Assembly: GCA_030603665.1 (NCBI GenBank)
Contig: JAUVXJ010000009.1
Span: 62,001 to 126,000 of the forward strand
Length of the DNA: 64,000 nucleotides
Reading direction: 5' to 3'
Origin: Chloroflexota bacterium
GTDB taxonomy: Bacteria; Chloroflexota; Anaerolineae; UBA7937; B3-Chlor
Part shown: piece by piece, positions 1-10,130 of the stretch
How the letters are laid out: each line of letters opens with the position of its first letter
Numbering within the stretch: the first letter of the stretch is position 1
Notes under the pieces: generated by a model
Told to the model about the DNA's origin: nothing
Seen by the model: the letters and a program-made list of their open reading frames with translations, nothing else
The model's database searches: none
Translations under genes and position numbers: made by a program

Positions 1-600
1 GCGTAGAAGACCCACGAAGAGGAGTAGAGGGGGACCGTACTGCTGCCTGAGCCTTTCGACTTCCTCGCTCTGCGCTTTGAGGAACGGTCCCATGTCGATA
101 CCCAGCGGGATCACTGTGCATTTCTGGGCGACCTGGCTGAGTTGAGGTGAGGTCCGGACGTAGTTCGGGCTGGTGGCGATGATGCTGTCCGCCTTGGCCA
201 GAATCCGCTGTATGAACGGCTTGTATAGCTTGAGGAGACTTTTCTGCCGGACTATGTCGCTGTGGTAGGTGATGACGGTCTTTCCACGTCGTCCGGAGAG
301 CAGGTGGGCCATCTCGCCCCAAGGGTATGGGAAGTGGAGATGCGTGATGTCAGCTTCGAGGCGCCAAATCCATGAGAACAGGGCTGGGCTGATGGGCGTG
401 GATGCCAGGGTCGCGAGTCGGCCCGCCTTGATGACCTTGACCCCGTCAATGTCTGTGATTTCAGTCCTGCGTGTGCGACTGGTGACTAGAACGATAGGCT
501 CCAGCCCTCGCGCCACAGCCCCTCGTGCCAGCAGCCTGATGTGGTTCTCCATACCACCCACAACAGGATAGTAATCCTTGTAGACGTGCAGTATCCTCAA
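1..600 (-). CDS. Glycosyltransferase family 4, N-terminal part (partial)
   Basis: Only the first 200 codons lie in the window; the gene runs off at base 1. On the minus strand the protein begins RILHVYKDYYPVVGGME, the typical first strand and glycine loop of GT-B fold family 4 glycosyltransferases. A THLHFPYPWGE segment and a TYHSD segment follow, as in the acceptor-binding half of these enzymes, which transfer sugars from nucleotide sugars to lipids or polysaccharides. The nucleotide-sugar-binding C-terminal half is outside the window. I chose TTG at 598-600 because AAGGAAAGG lies just upstream; GTG at 628-630 is the only other in-frame choice before the preceding stop. It follows the radical SAM gene by 36 bases and may share its transcript. 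The substrate cannot be told. Confidence 0.85.
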   Translation of the reverse strand, partial: MRILHVYKDYYPVVGGMENHIRLLARGAVARGLEPIVLVTSRTRRTEITDIDGVKVIKAGRLATLASTPISPALFSWIWRLEADITHLHFPYPWGEMAHLLSGRRGKTVITYHSDIVRQKSLLKLYKPFIQRILAKADSIIATSPNYVRTSPQLSQVAQKCTVIPLGIDMGPFLKAQSEEVERLRQQYGPPLLLFVGLLR

Positions 601-636
601 CGGCCTTTCCTTCGACCGATGGGCTGGCACAGATCC

Positions 637-1398
637 TCAGTATGCCCTTACCGGGATGCCAGTCCTCTCACTCGCGCGGCAGGCCAGGCTTTCCAGAGCC
701 TCTTTGGGGACCCGCTCCACGCCACTCTCGGCCACCGGTCGCTCGGCGGTGTATATTTGGACCTCTTCTGGCGACAAGCGAGCGAGCGTGGTCAGCCATG
801 CTTCACGGGGCTCTCCCTCGAGGTTCTGAATCTCTCCGGAAACGATCATGCTCTGGATGATGAGCCTGGGCAAGGATGCCAGGCCCTCCACTATCTTCTC
901 AAAGGTTACTCCTGGAGCCGGTCGGCTGATCTGGCCTAGCGTGACCGGGTCGCCGGCGTCGAGCTTCATTATTGGATCATCCAGTTGCTCCAGCGCCTTC
1001 TTGATCTCAGGGTGGTGGATTCGGGACGAGTTGGACAGAACGGCTACCCTGGTCCCGGGACACGCCCTGTCTCTGAGGCGGATCACCCCTGCCACTATCT
1101 GTGGAAACTCTGGATGCAGTGTGGGCTCTCCGTTACCTGAGAAAGTGAGGTAGTCCGGAGGTGTCTGCAGGGTCTTGATCGCCTCGTGCACCTTGACCAA
1201 GACGGTGTCCACGGGAGGAAATCCGGTCTGCTTGCCGGCTCCGGACACAGCCTCGGCGGACCCGTACTGGCAGTAGATGCAGTCGAACGTGCAGATCTTG
1301 CGACTTGCGGGCAGCAGGTTAATACCCAGAGAGCGGCCCAGTCGCCTGGAATTCACTGGGCCGTAGAGCACGTCTCTCTGGAGTTCCAGGACCGACAC
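637..1398 (-). CDS. Radical SAM protein (COG0731-like)
   Basis: A 253-residue protein with the radical SAM signature CX3CX2C at Cys36, Cys40 and Cys43 (CTFDCIYC), which binds the [4Fe-4S] cluster that cleaves S-adenosylmethionine. A FSGNGEPTLHPEF segment near residue 85 is the GGE-like SAM-binding motif. The beginning, LYGPVNSRRLGRSLGINLLP, is typical of the COG0731 Fe-S oxidoreductase family related to the wybutosine enzyme Tyw1. Bacterial members have no settled function. The start is GTG at 1396-1398 with TAGGAGGAG about six bases upstream, a very good ribosome site. There are no extra iron-sulfur motifs, so it looks like a single-cluster enzyme. The family call is firm; the substrate is unknown. 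Confidence 0.88.
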   Translation of the reverse strand: MSVLELQRDVLYGPVNSRRLGRSLGINLLPASRKICTFDCIYCQYGSAEAVSGAGKQTGFPPVDTVLVKVHEAIKTLQTPPDYLTFSGNGEPTLHPEFPQIVAGVIRLRDRACPGTRVAVLSNSSRIHHPEIKKALEQLDDPIMKLDAGDPVTLGQISRPAPGVTFEKIVEGLASLPRLIIQSMIVSGEIQNLEGEPREAWLTTLARLSPEEVQIYTAERPVAESGVERVPKEALESLACRASERTGIPVRAY

Positions 1399-1450
1399 TA
1401 TCTCCTCCTAATATGGCCGCTCCAGATCATGGTGGGGAAGCCCTGTCCGA

Positions 1451-1480
1451 TTGGTCAAGTCGAACGGAATGCTGTATAAT
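1451..1480 (+). promoter_or_regulatory. Probable promoter for the cyclophilin-like gene
   Basis: A perfect TATAAT at 1475-1480 lies 18 bases after TTGGTC (1451-1456), a weak -35 match. It sits between the divergent radical SAM gene and the plus-strand gene at 1587, giving a leader of about 100 bases. Base matches only. Confidence 0.45.
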
Positions 1481-1586
1481 AGTCCGGCGCCAAGGCTGCA
1501 GTGGAGAGAACCGAGCGAGGCAACCGGCCTCTCTGGGACGGGCTCCACACCGGGAATGATTATAGCACAGACGATGGGGGACGAAA

Positions 1587-1982
1587 ATGGTCCGCCGTAT
1601 TGAGATAGCGGCAGGTGAGGTCACCGTAGACGCCGAGCTGAATGAGTCCCAGACAGCTCAAGCTGTATGGGATGGGTTGCCCATCGAGGGAGCAGTGAAC
1701 ACATGGGGGGACGAGATATACTTCTCGACCCCTCTGGCTTTGCAGCAGGAGAAGGGTCAAGAGGTCGTGGAGTTGGGCGACTTGGGGTATTGGCCTCCAG
1801 GAAAGGCCATCTGCGTGTTTTTCGGGCCGACTCCTGCTAGCCGAGGCGACGAGATTCGGCCCGCCAGCGCCGTGACCGTCTTCGGTCGCGTCATCGGTGA
1901 TGCCACCGTGCTGAGGCGGGTAGAGGATGGCGTTCAGGTTACCGTGCGACGTAGCGAGGAACAGGGACCTAGCTCCGGGTAG
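1587..1982 (+). CDS. Cyclophilin-like fold protein (COG2164, TM1367-like)
   Basis: A 131-residue protein with no signal peptide or membrane segment. It matches the small cyclophilin-like family (COG2164; structural prototype TM1367): a start like RRIEIAAGEVTVDAEL, then VWDGLPIEGAVNTWGDEIYF and LGYWPPGKAICVFFGPTP, which are the conserved strands and loop of that family. It has the barrel fold of peptidyl-prolyl isomerases, but catalytic residues are generally not conserved and no function has been shown. The ATG at 1587 has a GGGGGA ribosome site about six bases upstream. It is a single-gene unit that ends just before the ATP synthase promoter; nothing links it functionally to either neighbour. 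Confidence 0.8.
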   Translation: MVRRIEIAAGEVTVDAELNESQTAQAVWDGLPIEGAVNTWGDEIYFSTPLALQQEKGQEVVELGDLGYWPPGKAICVFFGPTPASRGDEIRPASAVTVFGRVIGDATVLRRVEDGVQVTVRRSEEQGPSSG

Positions 1983-2014
1983 AGCGTCCGGCGGGGAGCC
2001 CAGGTATCGCTCAC

Positions 2015-2043
2015 TTGACAGATGCGTTGGACTACGCTAAACT
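2015..2043 (+). promoter_or_regulatory. Promoter of the ATP synthase operon
   Basis: A perfect -35 TTGACA (2015-2020) and a -10 TAAACT (2038-2043, four of six consensus bases) are separated by exactly 17 bases. Transcription would start near 2050, about 70 bases before the first gene. It is the only good promoter match upstream of the atp genes, so the operon is probably transcribed from here. Confidence 0.7.
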
Positions 2044-2119
2044 TTCGTGCTTCTGCCCTGCCCCTTGCGGCATGGCGCCGCAGAAACGGACCCTATGATG
2101 GGGCCGAGGTGAGACGACA

Positions 2120-2362
2120 GTGAATCAAGGCATCAATCTGCGCATCTTGAGCCTGGCGGGCCAAGTGGGCGTGGTGATGGTCGTCTTCATCCTCATGGGC
2201 CTCGTGGCGGGCCAATGGGTAGACGACAGATTGGGCACATCGCCCACGTTCACCTTGGTTCTCATCTTGCTGGGCATAGGTGCTGCTGGTTGGAGCATTG
2301 CCCGCCTGGTGATGTGGGCTCTCGAGGGAACATCCGGGGAGAAGGTTGACCCGAAGGACTGA
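2120..2362 (+). CDS. AtpZ/AtpI-family F0F1 ATPase accessory protein
   Basis: An 80-residue membrane protein with two predicted helices (about residues 10-32 and 42-66). Between them is a GQWVDDRLGTSP segment, the hallmark of the AtpZ/AtpI family (putative F0F1-ATPase subunit). Relatives are encoded first in ATP synthase operons, where AtpI helps c-ring assembly and AtpZ has been linked to Mg2+ or Ca2+ transport. The gene starts with GTG behind GAGGTGAG. It is the first gene after the operon promoter and is followed by atpB after a dozen bases, so its position supports the assignment. Short members are hard to divide between AtpI and AtpZ, so no symbol is given. Confidence 0.8.
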   Translation: MNQGINLRILSLAGQVGVVMVVFILMGLVAGQWVDDRLGTSPTFTLVLILLGIGAAGWSIARLVMWALEGTSGEKVDPKD

Positions 2363-2374
2363 GGGGGTTTGTCG

Positions 2375-3358
2375 ATGGACGAATTGATGTCAGACGTCAT
2401 GGAGCCAGTGATAGGTGACGAAGGTTGCCTGCCCGGCTGCATGACCGGCAAGGGCTGCCTCATCTACATCGTCATCGTAGTGATCGCGGCGTTCTTGATG
2501 AGCAAGTTCCCTGTGGCATTGCCAGAGATTGCACTTCCGGCAGAGCCGGTCTTCACGCTTCCCGCTCTGGGCTTCACCGTGACCAATACTCTGCTAGCTA
2601 CCTGGCTGAGCATGTTTCTCCTGATCGTGGGGTCCATTCTCGTCACCCGCAAGCTGGAGATGGTTCCTGGTGGTCTCCAGAACCTGGTGGAGTGGGGCCT
2701 GGGCGTGCTGTTAGGACTGACGGAGAGCGTGGCCGCCGAGCGAGGAAGGAAGTTCTTCCCTCTGGTAGCGACCATATTCATCTTCTTGCTGGTCTCCAAC
2801 TGGATGGGCCTGCTTCCGGGCTTCGGCACCGTGGGTACGATTCACGAGGCGCATCACGGTGGTTATGAGGTTCAGCAAATTTCTGTCCTGGGAGTTAACA
2901 TCAATCTGCTCGAAGGCCAGGAGGCCGGCGAGCATCACACGGGCTACACGGTCTTCTCTTTCCTCCGTTCGGCTGCTACCGACCTCAACACAGGGTTGGC
3001 CTTGGCCCTGGTCTCGGTTGTGATGACGCAGGTCGTGGGGGTGCAGGCCCTGGGATTGGGATACTTCAGCAAGTTCCTCAGTTTCAAGGATCTCTTGGGG
3101 GTCGTCGTCGGGCCCCTAGAACTGGTGAGCGAGTTGGGTAAGATCATCTCGTTCAGTTTCAGGCTCTTTGGCAACATCTTTGCTGGAGAAGTGCTGCTCG
3201 CTGTGCTGGCTTCCATCATTCCCTATCTCGTGTCTGTGCCTTTCATGGGTCTAGAGCTCTTCGTGGGACTCATGCAGGCTTTCGTCTTCGCGATGCTGAC
3301 CTTGGTATTCATGAGCATGGCCACTATGGGCCATGGTGCGGAAGGTGAAGAACACTAA
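2375..3358 (+). CDS. atpB: ATP synthase F0 subunit a
   Basis: Subunit a forms the half-channels through which protons reach and leave the c-ring. The protein (327 residues from ATG 2375) has several hydrophobic helices and the diagnostic stretch SFSFRLFGNIFAGE, whose Arg is the essential stator charge, followed by the long C-terminal helix with a conserved Gln (LMQAFVFAMLTLVFM). GAGGGGG at 2361-2367 stands seven bases before ATG 2375, so I prefer it to TTG 2369, which is almost on top of the ribosome site. A periplasmic loop with several His residues (around EAHHGGYE and GEHHTGY) is longer than in model bacteria. It lies between the atpI-like gene and atpE, the usual order. Confidence 0.95.
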   Translation: MDELMSDVMEPVIGDEGCLPGCMTGKGCLIYIVIVVIAAFLMSKFPVALPEIALPAEPVFTLPALGFTVTNTLLATWLSMFLLIVGSILVTRKLEMVPGGLQNLVEWGLGVLLGLTESVAAERGRKFFPLVATIFIFLLVSNWMGLLPGFGTVGTIHEAHHGGYEVQQISVLGVNINLLEGQEAGEHHTGYTVFSFLRSAATDLNTGLALALVSVVMTQVVGVQALGLGYFSKFLSFKDLLGVVVGPLELVSELGKIISFSFRLFGNIFAGEVLLAVLASIIPYLVSVPFMGLELFVGLMQAFVFAMLTLVFMSMATMGHGAEGEEH

Positions 3359-3622
<264 letters not shown>

Positions 3623-3694
3623 GGATCCCTAAATCGCTATGTGCAGGCGCCCTCCATGGTGGTTCCAGCTGTGGTGGGCGAAAGGAGGGTCGAT

Positions 3695-4189
3695 TTGGAG
3701 GGACTGGGAATCAACCTGGGATACCTGATCTCCCAGATCATAAACTTTGTGCTCCTGCTCGTGCTTCTTCGCATTTTTCTCTACAGGCCCATAGTGAACA
3801 TGCTTGATAGGCGCCGTGAGAAGATCAGGGCCGACCTGGACGAGGCTGACAAGGCGAGAAGCCAGGCTGAGACGGCCAAGCAGGAGTATGAGAAACAGTT
3901 GGAGCAGGCCAGAGAGGAGCGTCGCTCCATCGTCGCTCAGGCCAACGAGCAGGCCGAGAAGATGAGGGAGGAGATCCTCGAGAAGGCTCGGGCGGAGGCT
4001 CAGCAGTTGGTTGCCAAGACCGAGGAAGAGACGGAGGCGTTGCGGCGCCAGACCCTTATCGGGGCGCAGGACGAGATCGTCGATTTGGCGGTGGCGGCAG
4101 CTGGGAAGGTAGTGGGCGAGTCCCTGGATGAGAAAGCCCATCGGCGTCTGATTCAGGAGTTCATCGCCGAGGTAGGTGACTTGGGATGA
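3695..4189 (+). CDS. atpF: ATP synthase F0 subunit b
   Basis: The peripheral stalk subunit: one N-terminal membrane helix (ISQIINFVLLLVLLRIFLY, about residues 11-30) followed by a long charged coiled coil rich in Glu, Ala, Arg and Gln. The frame is open from 3641, but TTG at 3695 has AAAGGAGGG five bases upstream and gives 164 residues, the usual length, with the helix placed as in the family. I therefore prefer it to the upstream GTG. Its stop overlaps the atpH start in an ATGA arrangement, so translation is probably coupled. Confidence 0.92.
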   Translation: MEGLGINLGYLISQIINFVLLLVLLRIFLYRPIVNMLDRRREKIRADLDEADKARSQAETAKQEYEKQLEQAREERRSIVAQANEQAEKMREEILEKARAEAQQLVAKTEEETEALRRQTLIGAQDEIVDLAVAAAGKVVGESLDEKAHRRLIQEFIAEVGDLG

Positions 4190-4440
4190 TGGCGGATACA
4201 GAAGCCACATCTTCGAGCCTGACGGCGAGGGTCAGTAGCGCAGTCCCTTTGACGGACGAGGAGCAGGCGGCTCTGGGCGAGAGGTTGAAGGCGCGATTCG
4301 GGCAGGCGTTGAGCTTGCGCTTTGAGGTGGAACCTTCACTCCTCGGTGGCGTCGCGGTTCGTGTCGGCGATCAGGTCTTGGATGGCAGCGTACGGGGCAA
4401 GTTGGATGCCCTCACGCAAACCTTGGGCGCCAGACGATAG
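4186..4440 (+). CDS. atpH: ATP synthase F1 subunit delta, C-terminal domain only
   Basis: An 84-residue protein matching only the C-terminal part of the delta subunit (about 175-180 residues in most bacteria). Its core runs VSSAVPLTDEEQAALGERL, then VEPSLLGGVAVRVGDQVLDG and SVRGKLDAL, which is the conserved end of delta. The N-terminal six-helix domain that grips the alpha subunits is absent. The gene overlaps atpF by an ATGA, so no room exists upstream for the missing part, and atpF is of normal length, so this is not a b-delta fusion. Whether the short form works alone or the N-terminal domain is encoded elsewhere cannot be seen here. Confidence 0.82.
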   Translation: MMADTEATSSSLTARVSSAVPLTDEEQAALGERLKARFGQALSLRFEVEPSLLGGVAVRVGDQVLDGSVRGKLDALTQTLGARR

Positions 4441-4589
4441 TTGCTGACCTCGGATGTGCAGTGCGGTCTCTCACATAGGAATTCAGTGCCCGGCCACAGG
4501 GTGGAGTGTGCCCATATCATCCCCCTACGGATGGCAGCGGGAGCATCTTTGGACATCAATATTCCCCAGAGGAAACCTAGGAGGTGCCA

Positions 4590-6098
4590 ATGGCCTCACC
4601 AGTAGGTGATGCGACCGCCACACTCAGGCGGCAAATCGAGGGTTTTGAGGCCCCCCTGAAAGCCGTGGACGTCGGTACCGTGGTCGAGGTGGGTGATGGC
4701 ATCGCCAGGGCTACTGGACTGGCGACAGTCATGGCTAGCGAGTTGGTGGAGTTCACCAAGAGCGGGGTGATAGGAATGGTGCTGAACCTGGAGCCTGACC
4801 AGGTCGGCGTGATCATCCTGGGTGACTACACCGAGATTGAAGAGGGCGCCGAGGTCCGTCAAACAGGTCGCATTGCCTCGGTCCCCGTTGGCGAGGCGCT
4901 GGTTGGACGTGTGGTCGACGCACTGGGCGTGCCCATCGACGGCAAGGGTCCCATCGAGACCGATGTGCTGCGTCCCATCGAGCGAATCGCGCCCAACGTC
5001 ACCGTTCGCGAGTCCGTGAACAGGCCCGTGCAAACCGGCATCAAAGGCATCGATTCCATGTTTCCCATCGGCCGCGGACAGCGGGAATTGATCATTGGTG
5101 ACCGTCAGACGGGCAAGAGTGCGCTGGCCATAGACACGATCATCAATCAGGGAGACAAGGACCTAACCTGCATCTATGTCGCCATAGGGCAGAAGCGTTC
5201 CAACGTGGCTCAGGTGGTGGCGACCTTGGAGCGGTTCGGGGCCATGGATCATACCGTTGTTGTCGTGGCCTCAGCTTCAGAGTCTGCCGCTTTGCAGTAC
5301 ATCGCGCCGTACGCTGGTTGCGCCATGGGTGAGGAGTTCATGGAGCAGGGCAAGGATGCCTTGATCGTGTACGACGATCTGACCAAACATGCCTGGGCAT
5401 ACCGGCAGGTGTCGTTGCTGCTTCGCCGACCTCCGGGGCGAGAAGCGTATCCTGGCGACTTGTTCTACCTGCACTCACGATTGTTGGAGAGATCGGCCAA
5501 GCTGCACCCGGATTTCGGCGGCGGCAGCCTGACGGCTCTACCCGTCATCGAAACGCAGTTGGGTGACATCACCACCTACGTTCCCACCAATGTCATCTCC
5601 ATCACCGATGGACAGCTGTACCTCGAGAGCGACCTCTTCTACGCCGGCATTCGCCCCGCGCTCAACGTGGGAATCTCTGTCTCTCGCGTCGGTGGCAAGG
5701 CTCAAACCAGGGCCATGAGAGATGTCGCTGGCAGACTGAAGCTGGAGCTTGCCCAGTTCAGAGAACTTGCTGCCTTCGCGCAGTTTGGCTCGGACCTGGA
5801 CAAGGCGACGCGGGACCAATTGGAGCGCGGTCAGCGCCTTACAGAGATTCTGAAGCAGCCGCAGTACGAGCCGGTGCCGCTTGATCACCAAGTCATGCTC
5901 ATCTACGCTGTGACACATAACCACTCAGATGATGTGCCTGTTGACAAGATACGGGGATGGGCGGACGGGCTGCTGCGCTTCATGGACACCGTGCACCCCG
6001 AGGTTGGCCGTCGAATCATGGAGACGGAGAAACTGGACGAGGAGACTCAGAGCAAGCTCAGTGATTCCATAGTCGAGTATGGGGAGACCACTAAGTAG
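4590..6098 (+). CDS. atpA: ATP synthase F1 subunit alpha
   Basis: A full-length alpha subunit (502 residues) of the catalytic hexamer, binding nucleotide at the non-catalytic sites. Visible motifs are the P-loop [11 protein letters not shown] near residue 170, the [16 protein letters not shown] segment, the DDLTKHA Walker B region, and the conserved [19 protein letters not shown] arginine-bearing stretch. ATG 4590 has AGGAGGT (4579-4585) four bases upstream and is preferred to GTG 4584, which overlaps the ribosome site. About 150 untranslated bases separate it from atpH, the largest gap within the operon; no promoter was recognised there. Confidence 0.97.
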   Translation: MASPVGDATATLRRQIEGFEAPLKAVDVGTVVEVGDGIARATGLATVMASELVEFTKSGVIGMVLNLEPDQVGVIILGDYTEIEEGAEVRQTGRIASVPVGEALVGRVVDALGVPIDGKGPIETDVLRPIERIAPNVTVRESVNRPVQTGIKGIDSMFPIGRGQRELIIGDRQTGKSALAIDTIINQGDKDLTCIYVAIGQKRSNVAQVVATLERFGAMDHTVVVVASASESAALQYIAPYAGCAMGEEFMEQGKDALIVYDDLTKHAWAYRQVSLLLRRPPGREAYPGDLFYLHSRLLERSAKLHPDFGGGSLTALPVIETQLGDITTYVPTNVISITDGQLYLESDLFYAGIRPALNVGISVSRVGGKAQTRAMRDVAGRLKLELAQFRELAAFAQFGSDLDKATRDQLERGQRLTEILKQPQYEPVPLDHQVMLIYAVTHNHSDDVPVDKIRGWADGLLRFMDTVHPEVGRRIMETEKLDEETQSKLSDSIVEYGETTK

Positions 6099-6189
6099 TA
6101 GCTTCTGGGCTGGAAGCGTCCGGCCCTTGTGTTTGATGTCAGCAACCGCATGGCAGCGGAACTTGGGTGAGCAGTAGCGAGGAGTAGAG

Positions 6190-7068
6190 TTGGCCACAGC
6201 GCGCGACATAAGGAGACGGATTCGCAGCGTCACCAACATCGGTCAGGTCACCCGCGCCATGGAAGCGGTTTCGGCCTCCAAGATGAGGCGGGCCCAACAA
6301 ATGGTACTGGCCTCTCGTCCCTACGCCGATAGGGCGTGGGAACTGCTGACCTATCTTGCCAGCCAACCAGCGGCGGGGAAAGTGCTGCACCCATTGCTGG
6401 AAGAGCGAGAGATCAGAAATACAGGGTTGCTACTCATCACGCCGGATCGGGGCCTGTGCGGGGGGTTGCCCACCAATGTCTTACGAGAGGCTGTGTCCTT
6501 TGTGGACCGGCAACCGAATCCTGTGCGCATCGTCACTATCGGACGCAAAGGGTCTAGCTTCATGCACCGCTATGGCGGAGACATCTCTGCCGATTTCTCT
6601 GGAATACCCGATTTGCCGCCCATGACCGATATCACGCCCATAGCGTATCTGGTCATCGAAGATTTTCTCAATGGAACATTCGACCAGGTATGCATGGTCT
6701 ACACGCAGTTTGTCAACACCATGATACAGCGTCCGGTGACGCGGCAGTTGCTACCCATTGAACCGGCCGCTGCGGAGGCGACGCGCACCTTGTCCTACAC
6801 TATCGAACCAGACCCGGAGACCGTCATCGGCGAGGTGCTCGAAGGGTTCACAGTATTGCAGATCTATCAGGCGATTCTGGATGGGCAGGCCAGTGAGCAC
6901 TCCGCGCGCATGGTGGCTATGCGTGCCGCGTCAGAGAACGCCGAGGGGTTGGCCGAGGACTTGACCCTGAGCTATAACCGAGCTCGACAGGAAGCCATAA
7001 CTAAAGAGCTATTAGACATCGCTGGAGGCGCCGAGGCTTTGGCCCAGGCGCGTGCGGCGGCGAGATAG
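6190..7068 (+). CDS. atpG: ATP synthase F1 subunit gamma
   Basis: The central rotor shaft. The 292-residue protein starts ATARDIRRRIRSVTNIGQVT and continues RAMEAVSASKMRRAQ, the conserved N-terminal helix of gamma. TPDRGLCGGLPTN follows, and it closes with MRAASENAEGLAEDLTLSYN RARQ (the C-terminal helix, here broken by a space), which together with the N-terminal helix forms the coiled coil inside the alpha-beta ring. The start is TTG at 6190 with GAGGAG about five bases upstream. It lies between atpA and atpD in standard order. Confidence 0.95.
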   Translation: MATARDIRRRIRSVTNIGQVTRAMEAVSASKMRRAQQMVLASRPYADRAWELLTYLASQPAAGKVLHPLLEEREIRNTGLLLITPDRGLCGGLPTNVLREAVSFVDRQPNPVRIVTIGRKGSSFMHRYGGDISADFSGIPDLPPMTDITPIAYLVIEDFLNGTFDQVCMVYTQFVNTMIQRPVTRQLLPIEPAAAEATRTLSYTIEPDPETVIGEVLEGFTVLQIYQAILDGQASEHSARMVAMRAASENAEGLAEDLTLSYNRARQEAITKELLDIAGGAEALAQARAAAR

Positions 7069-7106
7069 AGTAACGCCGAGACGAGCCGTCTTGCGGGGAG
7101 GATTAG

Positions 7107-8564
<1,458 letters not shown>

Positions 8565-8575
8565 GAGGGCCGCGC

Positions 8576-9019
8576 ATGGCGCAACTCCGCTTTGAGCTGG
8601 TGACACCACAACGGATCGTCTATGCGGACGATGAAGTTGATATGGTGGTCGCACCGGGGGCCGACGGTGAGTTGGGCATTCTGGCCAACCATACACCCCT
8701 GCTGGCGGCACTGGGCATTGGGGAGCTCAGGGTTAACAAGGGAGCAGAAGAAGAGTCCTTTGCGGTCCACGGCGGGTATCTGGAGGTCTTGGGCAACAAG
8801 GCCATTGTCATGGCCAGCGTGGCAGAACCCGCTACTGAGATTGATCTGGCAAGGGCTGAGGAGGCCAGAGAGCGGGCAGAAAGACGGTATCGCGAGAAAC
8901 CTGAGGGCCTGGACATGGCTCGCTTGCAGGCAGCTCTACGGCGCTCCCGGGTACGTTTGAAGGTAGCTCGCCGAAGACGACGGCGTCCAGGTATGGAGAG
9001 CGAGCTCAATGGACGGTAG
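8576..9019 (+). CDS. atpC: ATP synthase F1 subunit epsilon
   Basis: The rotor-foot and regulatory subunit, 147 residues. The N-terminal beta-sandwich is clear (FELVTPQRIVYADDEVDMVV, then GELGILANHTPLLAALGIGE), and the protein ends in a two-helix Arg-rich segment that in other bacteria can inhibit ATP hydrolysis. ATG 8576 has AGGAGGGC five bases upstream. The C-terminal helix is unusually rich in arginine (RRSRVRLKVARRRRRR), more than in model epsilon subunits. It is the last atp gene; mreB follows after 43 bases. Confidence 0.93.
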   Translation: MAQLRFELVTPQRIVYADDEVDMVVAPGADGELGILANHTPLLAALGIGELRVNKGAEEESFAVHGGYLEVLGNKAIVMASVAEPATEIDLARAEEARERAERRYREKPEGLDMARLQAALRRSRVRLKVARRRRRRPGMESELNGR

Positions 9020-9062
9020 TGCGGAGACGATGGTCTTCGCCTGGTTCTCGTAAGGAGCATAC

Positions 9063-10067
9063 ATGTTCTCCAAACAAATTGGGGTGGATCTGGGCACGGT
9101 CAATGTGCTCGTTTGGACCAAGGGCAAAGGGATCGTGCTCTTCGAGCCTTCCATAGTGGCCCTCTCCACCCACGACAACAGAATCGTGGCTCTGGGGCGG
9201 GAAGCGCAGGCCATGCTGGGACGCACCCCCGAGAGCATTGAAGTACTATCGCCTCTTCGCGATGGCGTTATTGCCGACTACGTGGTTACAGAACTGATGC
9301 TTCACTACTTCATCTCCGGCATCGTGGGGCGCGTTCGCCTTTTCAAGCCAGAGATCATGATAGGAGTGCCCATCGGCGTGACCACAGTGGAGAAGCGAGC
9401 CGTGCACGACGCTGCCATCCAGGCAGGGGCCAAGGTGGCGCACCTCATACCTGAACCCTTGGCCGCAGGCTTGGGCGCGGGGATGCCCGTCGACACCCCG
9501 TCTGGTAACTTCATCGTCAACATCGGTGGCGGGACCAGTGAAGCCGCGGTCATCGCCATGAATGACATCGTGGTTGGAGGGGCGGTCCGGGTGGGTGGTA
9601 TCAAGATCAACGAGGCAATCGCTTCCTACATTCGGAGGAAGTACAACCTCATGGTGGGCGAACAGACGGCTGAGGAAATAAAGCTCCAGATTGGCGCTGC
9701 GATGCCTCTCGAGGAAGAGCTGACCATGGAGGTCCGGGGTAGGGACGTGGTGGCCGGGCTGCCCAGAATCGTGACGCTCTCCTCCACGGAGGTTTCGGAG
9801 GCCATCACTGAGCCGCTGGGCACCATAGTCTCGGCGATCAAGGGTGTGCTGGAGAAGACGCCTCCTGAGCTGGCTGCCGACATCATAGACCGCGGAGTGG
9901 TCATGACAGGCGGGGGATCTCTGCTGCGTAGCCTGGACCGATATCTGACGCAGGAACTGGGGGTCCCGTGCTACGTTGCTGATGAGGCTATTGCCTGCGT
10001 TGCCCTCGGTTGCGGTAAGGCATTCGAGGAGTTTGAGGTGCTAAAACGGACGCTGCCTGATTTGTAG
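9063..10067 (+). CDS. mreB: Rod shape-determining protein MreB
   Basis: An actin-like cytoskeletal ATPase of 334 residues that guides lateral wall synthesis. Motifs are the phosphate-1 loop [18 protein letters not shown], the [19 protein letters not shown] region ([19 protein letters not shown]), phosphate-2 [12 protein letters not shown], and the adenosine motif [17 protein letters not shown]. The usual Thr of phosphate-1 (LGTAN) is LGTVN here. ATG 9063 has AAGGAGC upstream. It lies 43 bases after atpC with no promoter seen between, so it may be read through from the atp operon. No mreC or mreD follows. Confidence 0.93.
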   Translation: MFSKQIGVDLGTVNVLVWTKGKGIVLFEPSIVALSTHDNRIVALGREAQAMLGRTPESIEVLSPLRDGVIADYVVTELMLHYFISGIVGRVRLFKPEIMIGVPIGVTTVEKRAVHDAAIQAGAKVAHLIPEPLAAGLGAGMPVDTPSGNFIVNIGGGTSEAAVIAMNDIVVGGAVRVGGIKINEAIASYIRRKYNLMVGEQTAEEIKLQIGAAMPLEEELTMEVRGRDVVAGLPRIVTLSSTEVSEAITEPLGTIVSAIKGVLEKTPPELAADIIDRGVVMTGGGSLLRSLDRYLTQELGVPCYVADEAIACVALGCGKAFEEFEVLKRTLPDL

Positions 10068-10097
10068 ACCGCTTACAAGAGCCGCACTGGTATCGGT

Positions 10098-10130
10098 GAA
10101 GCGCGTGACGCCCAGAGGTCCACGCGCTTC
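10098..10130 (+). terminator. Hairpin after mreB, possible terminator
   Basis: A perfect 10-base-pair inverted repeat, GAAGCGCGTG (10098-10107) and CACGCGCTTC (10121-10130), with a 13-base loop, 31 bases after the mreB stop. Only a short T-poor stretch (ATGTTTGG) follows, so it is either a weak intrinsic terminator or an RNA 3'-end stabiliser. Confidence 0.55.
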
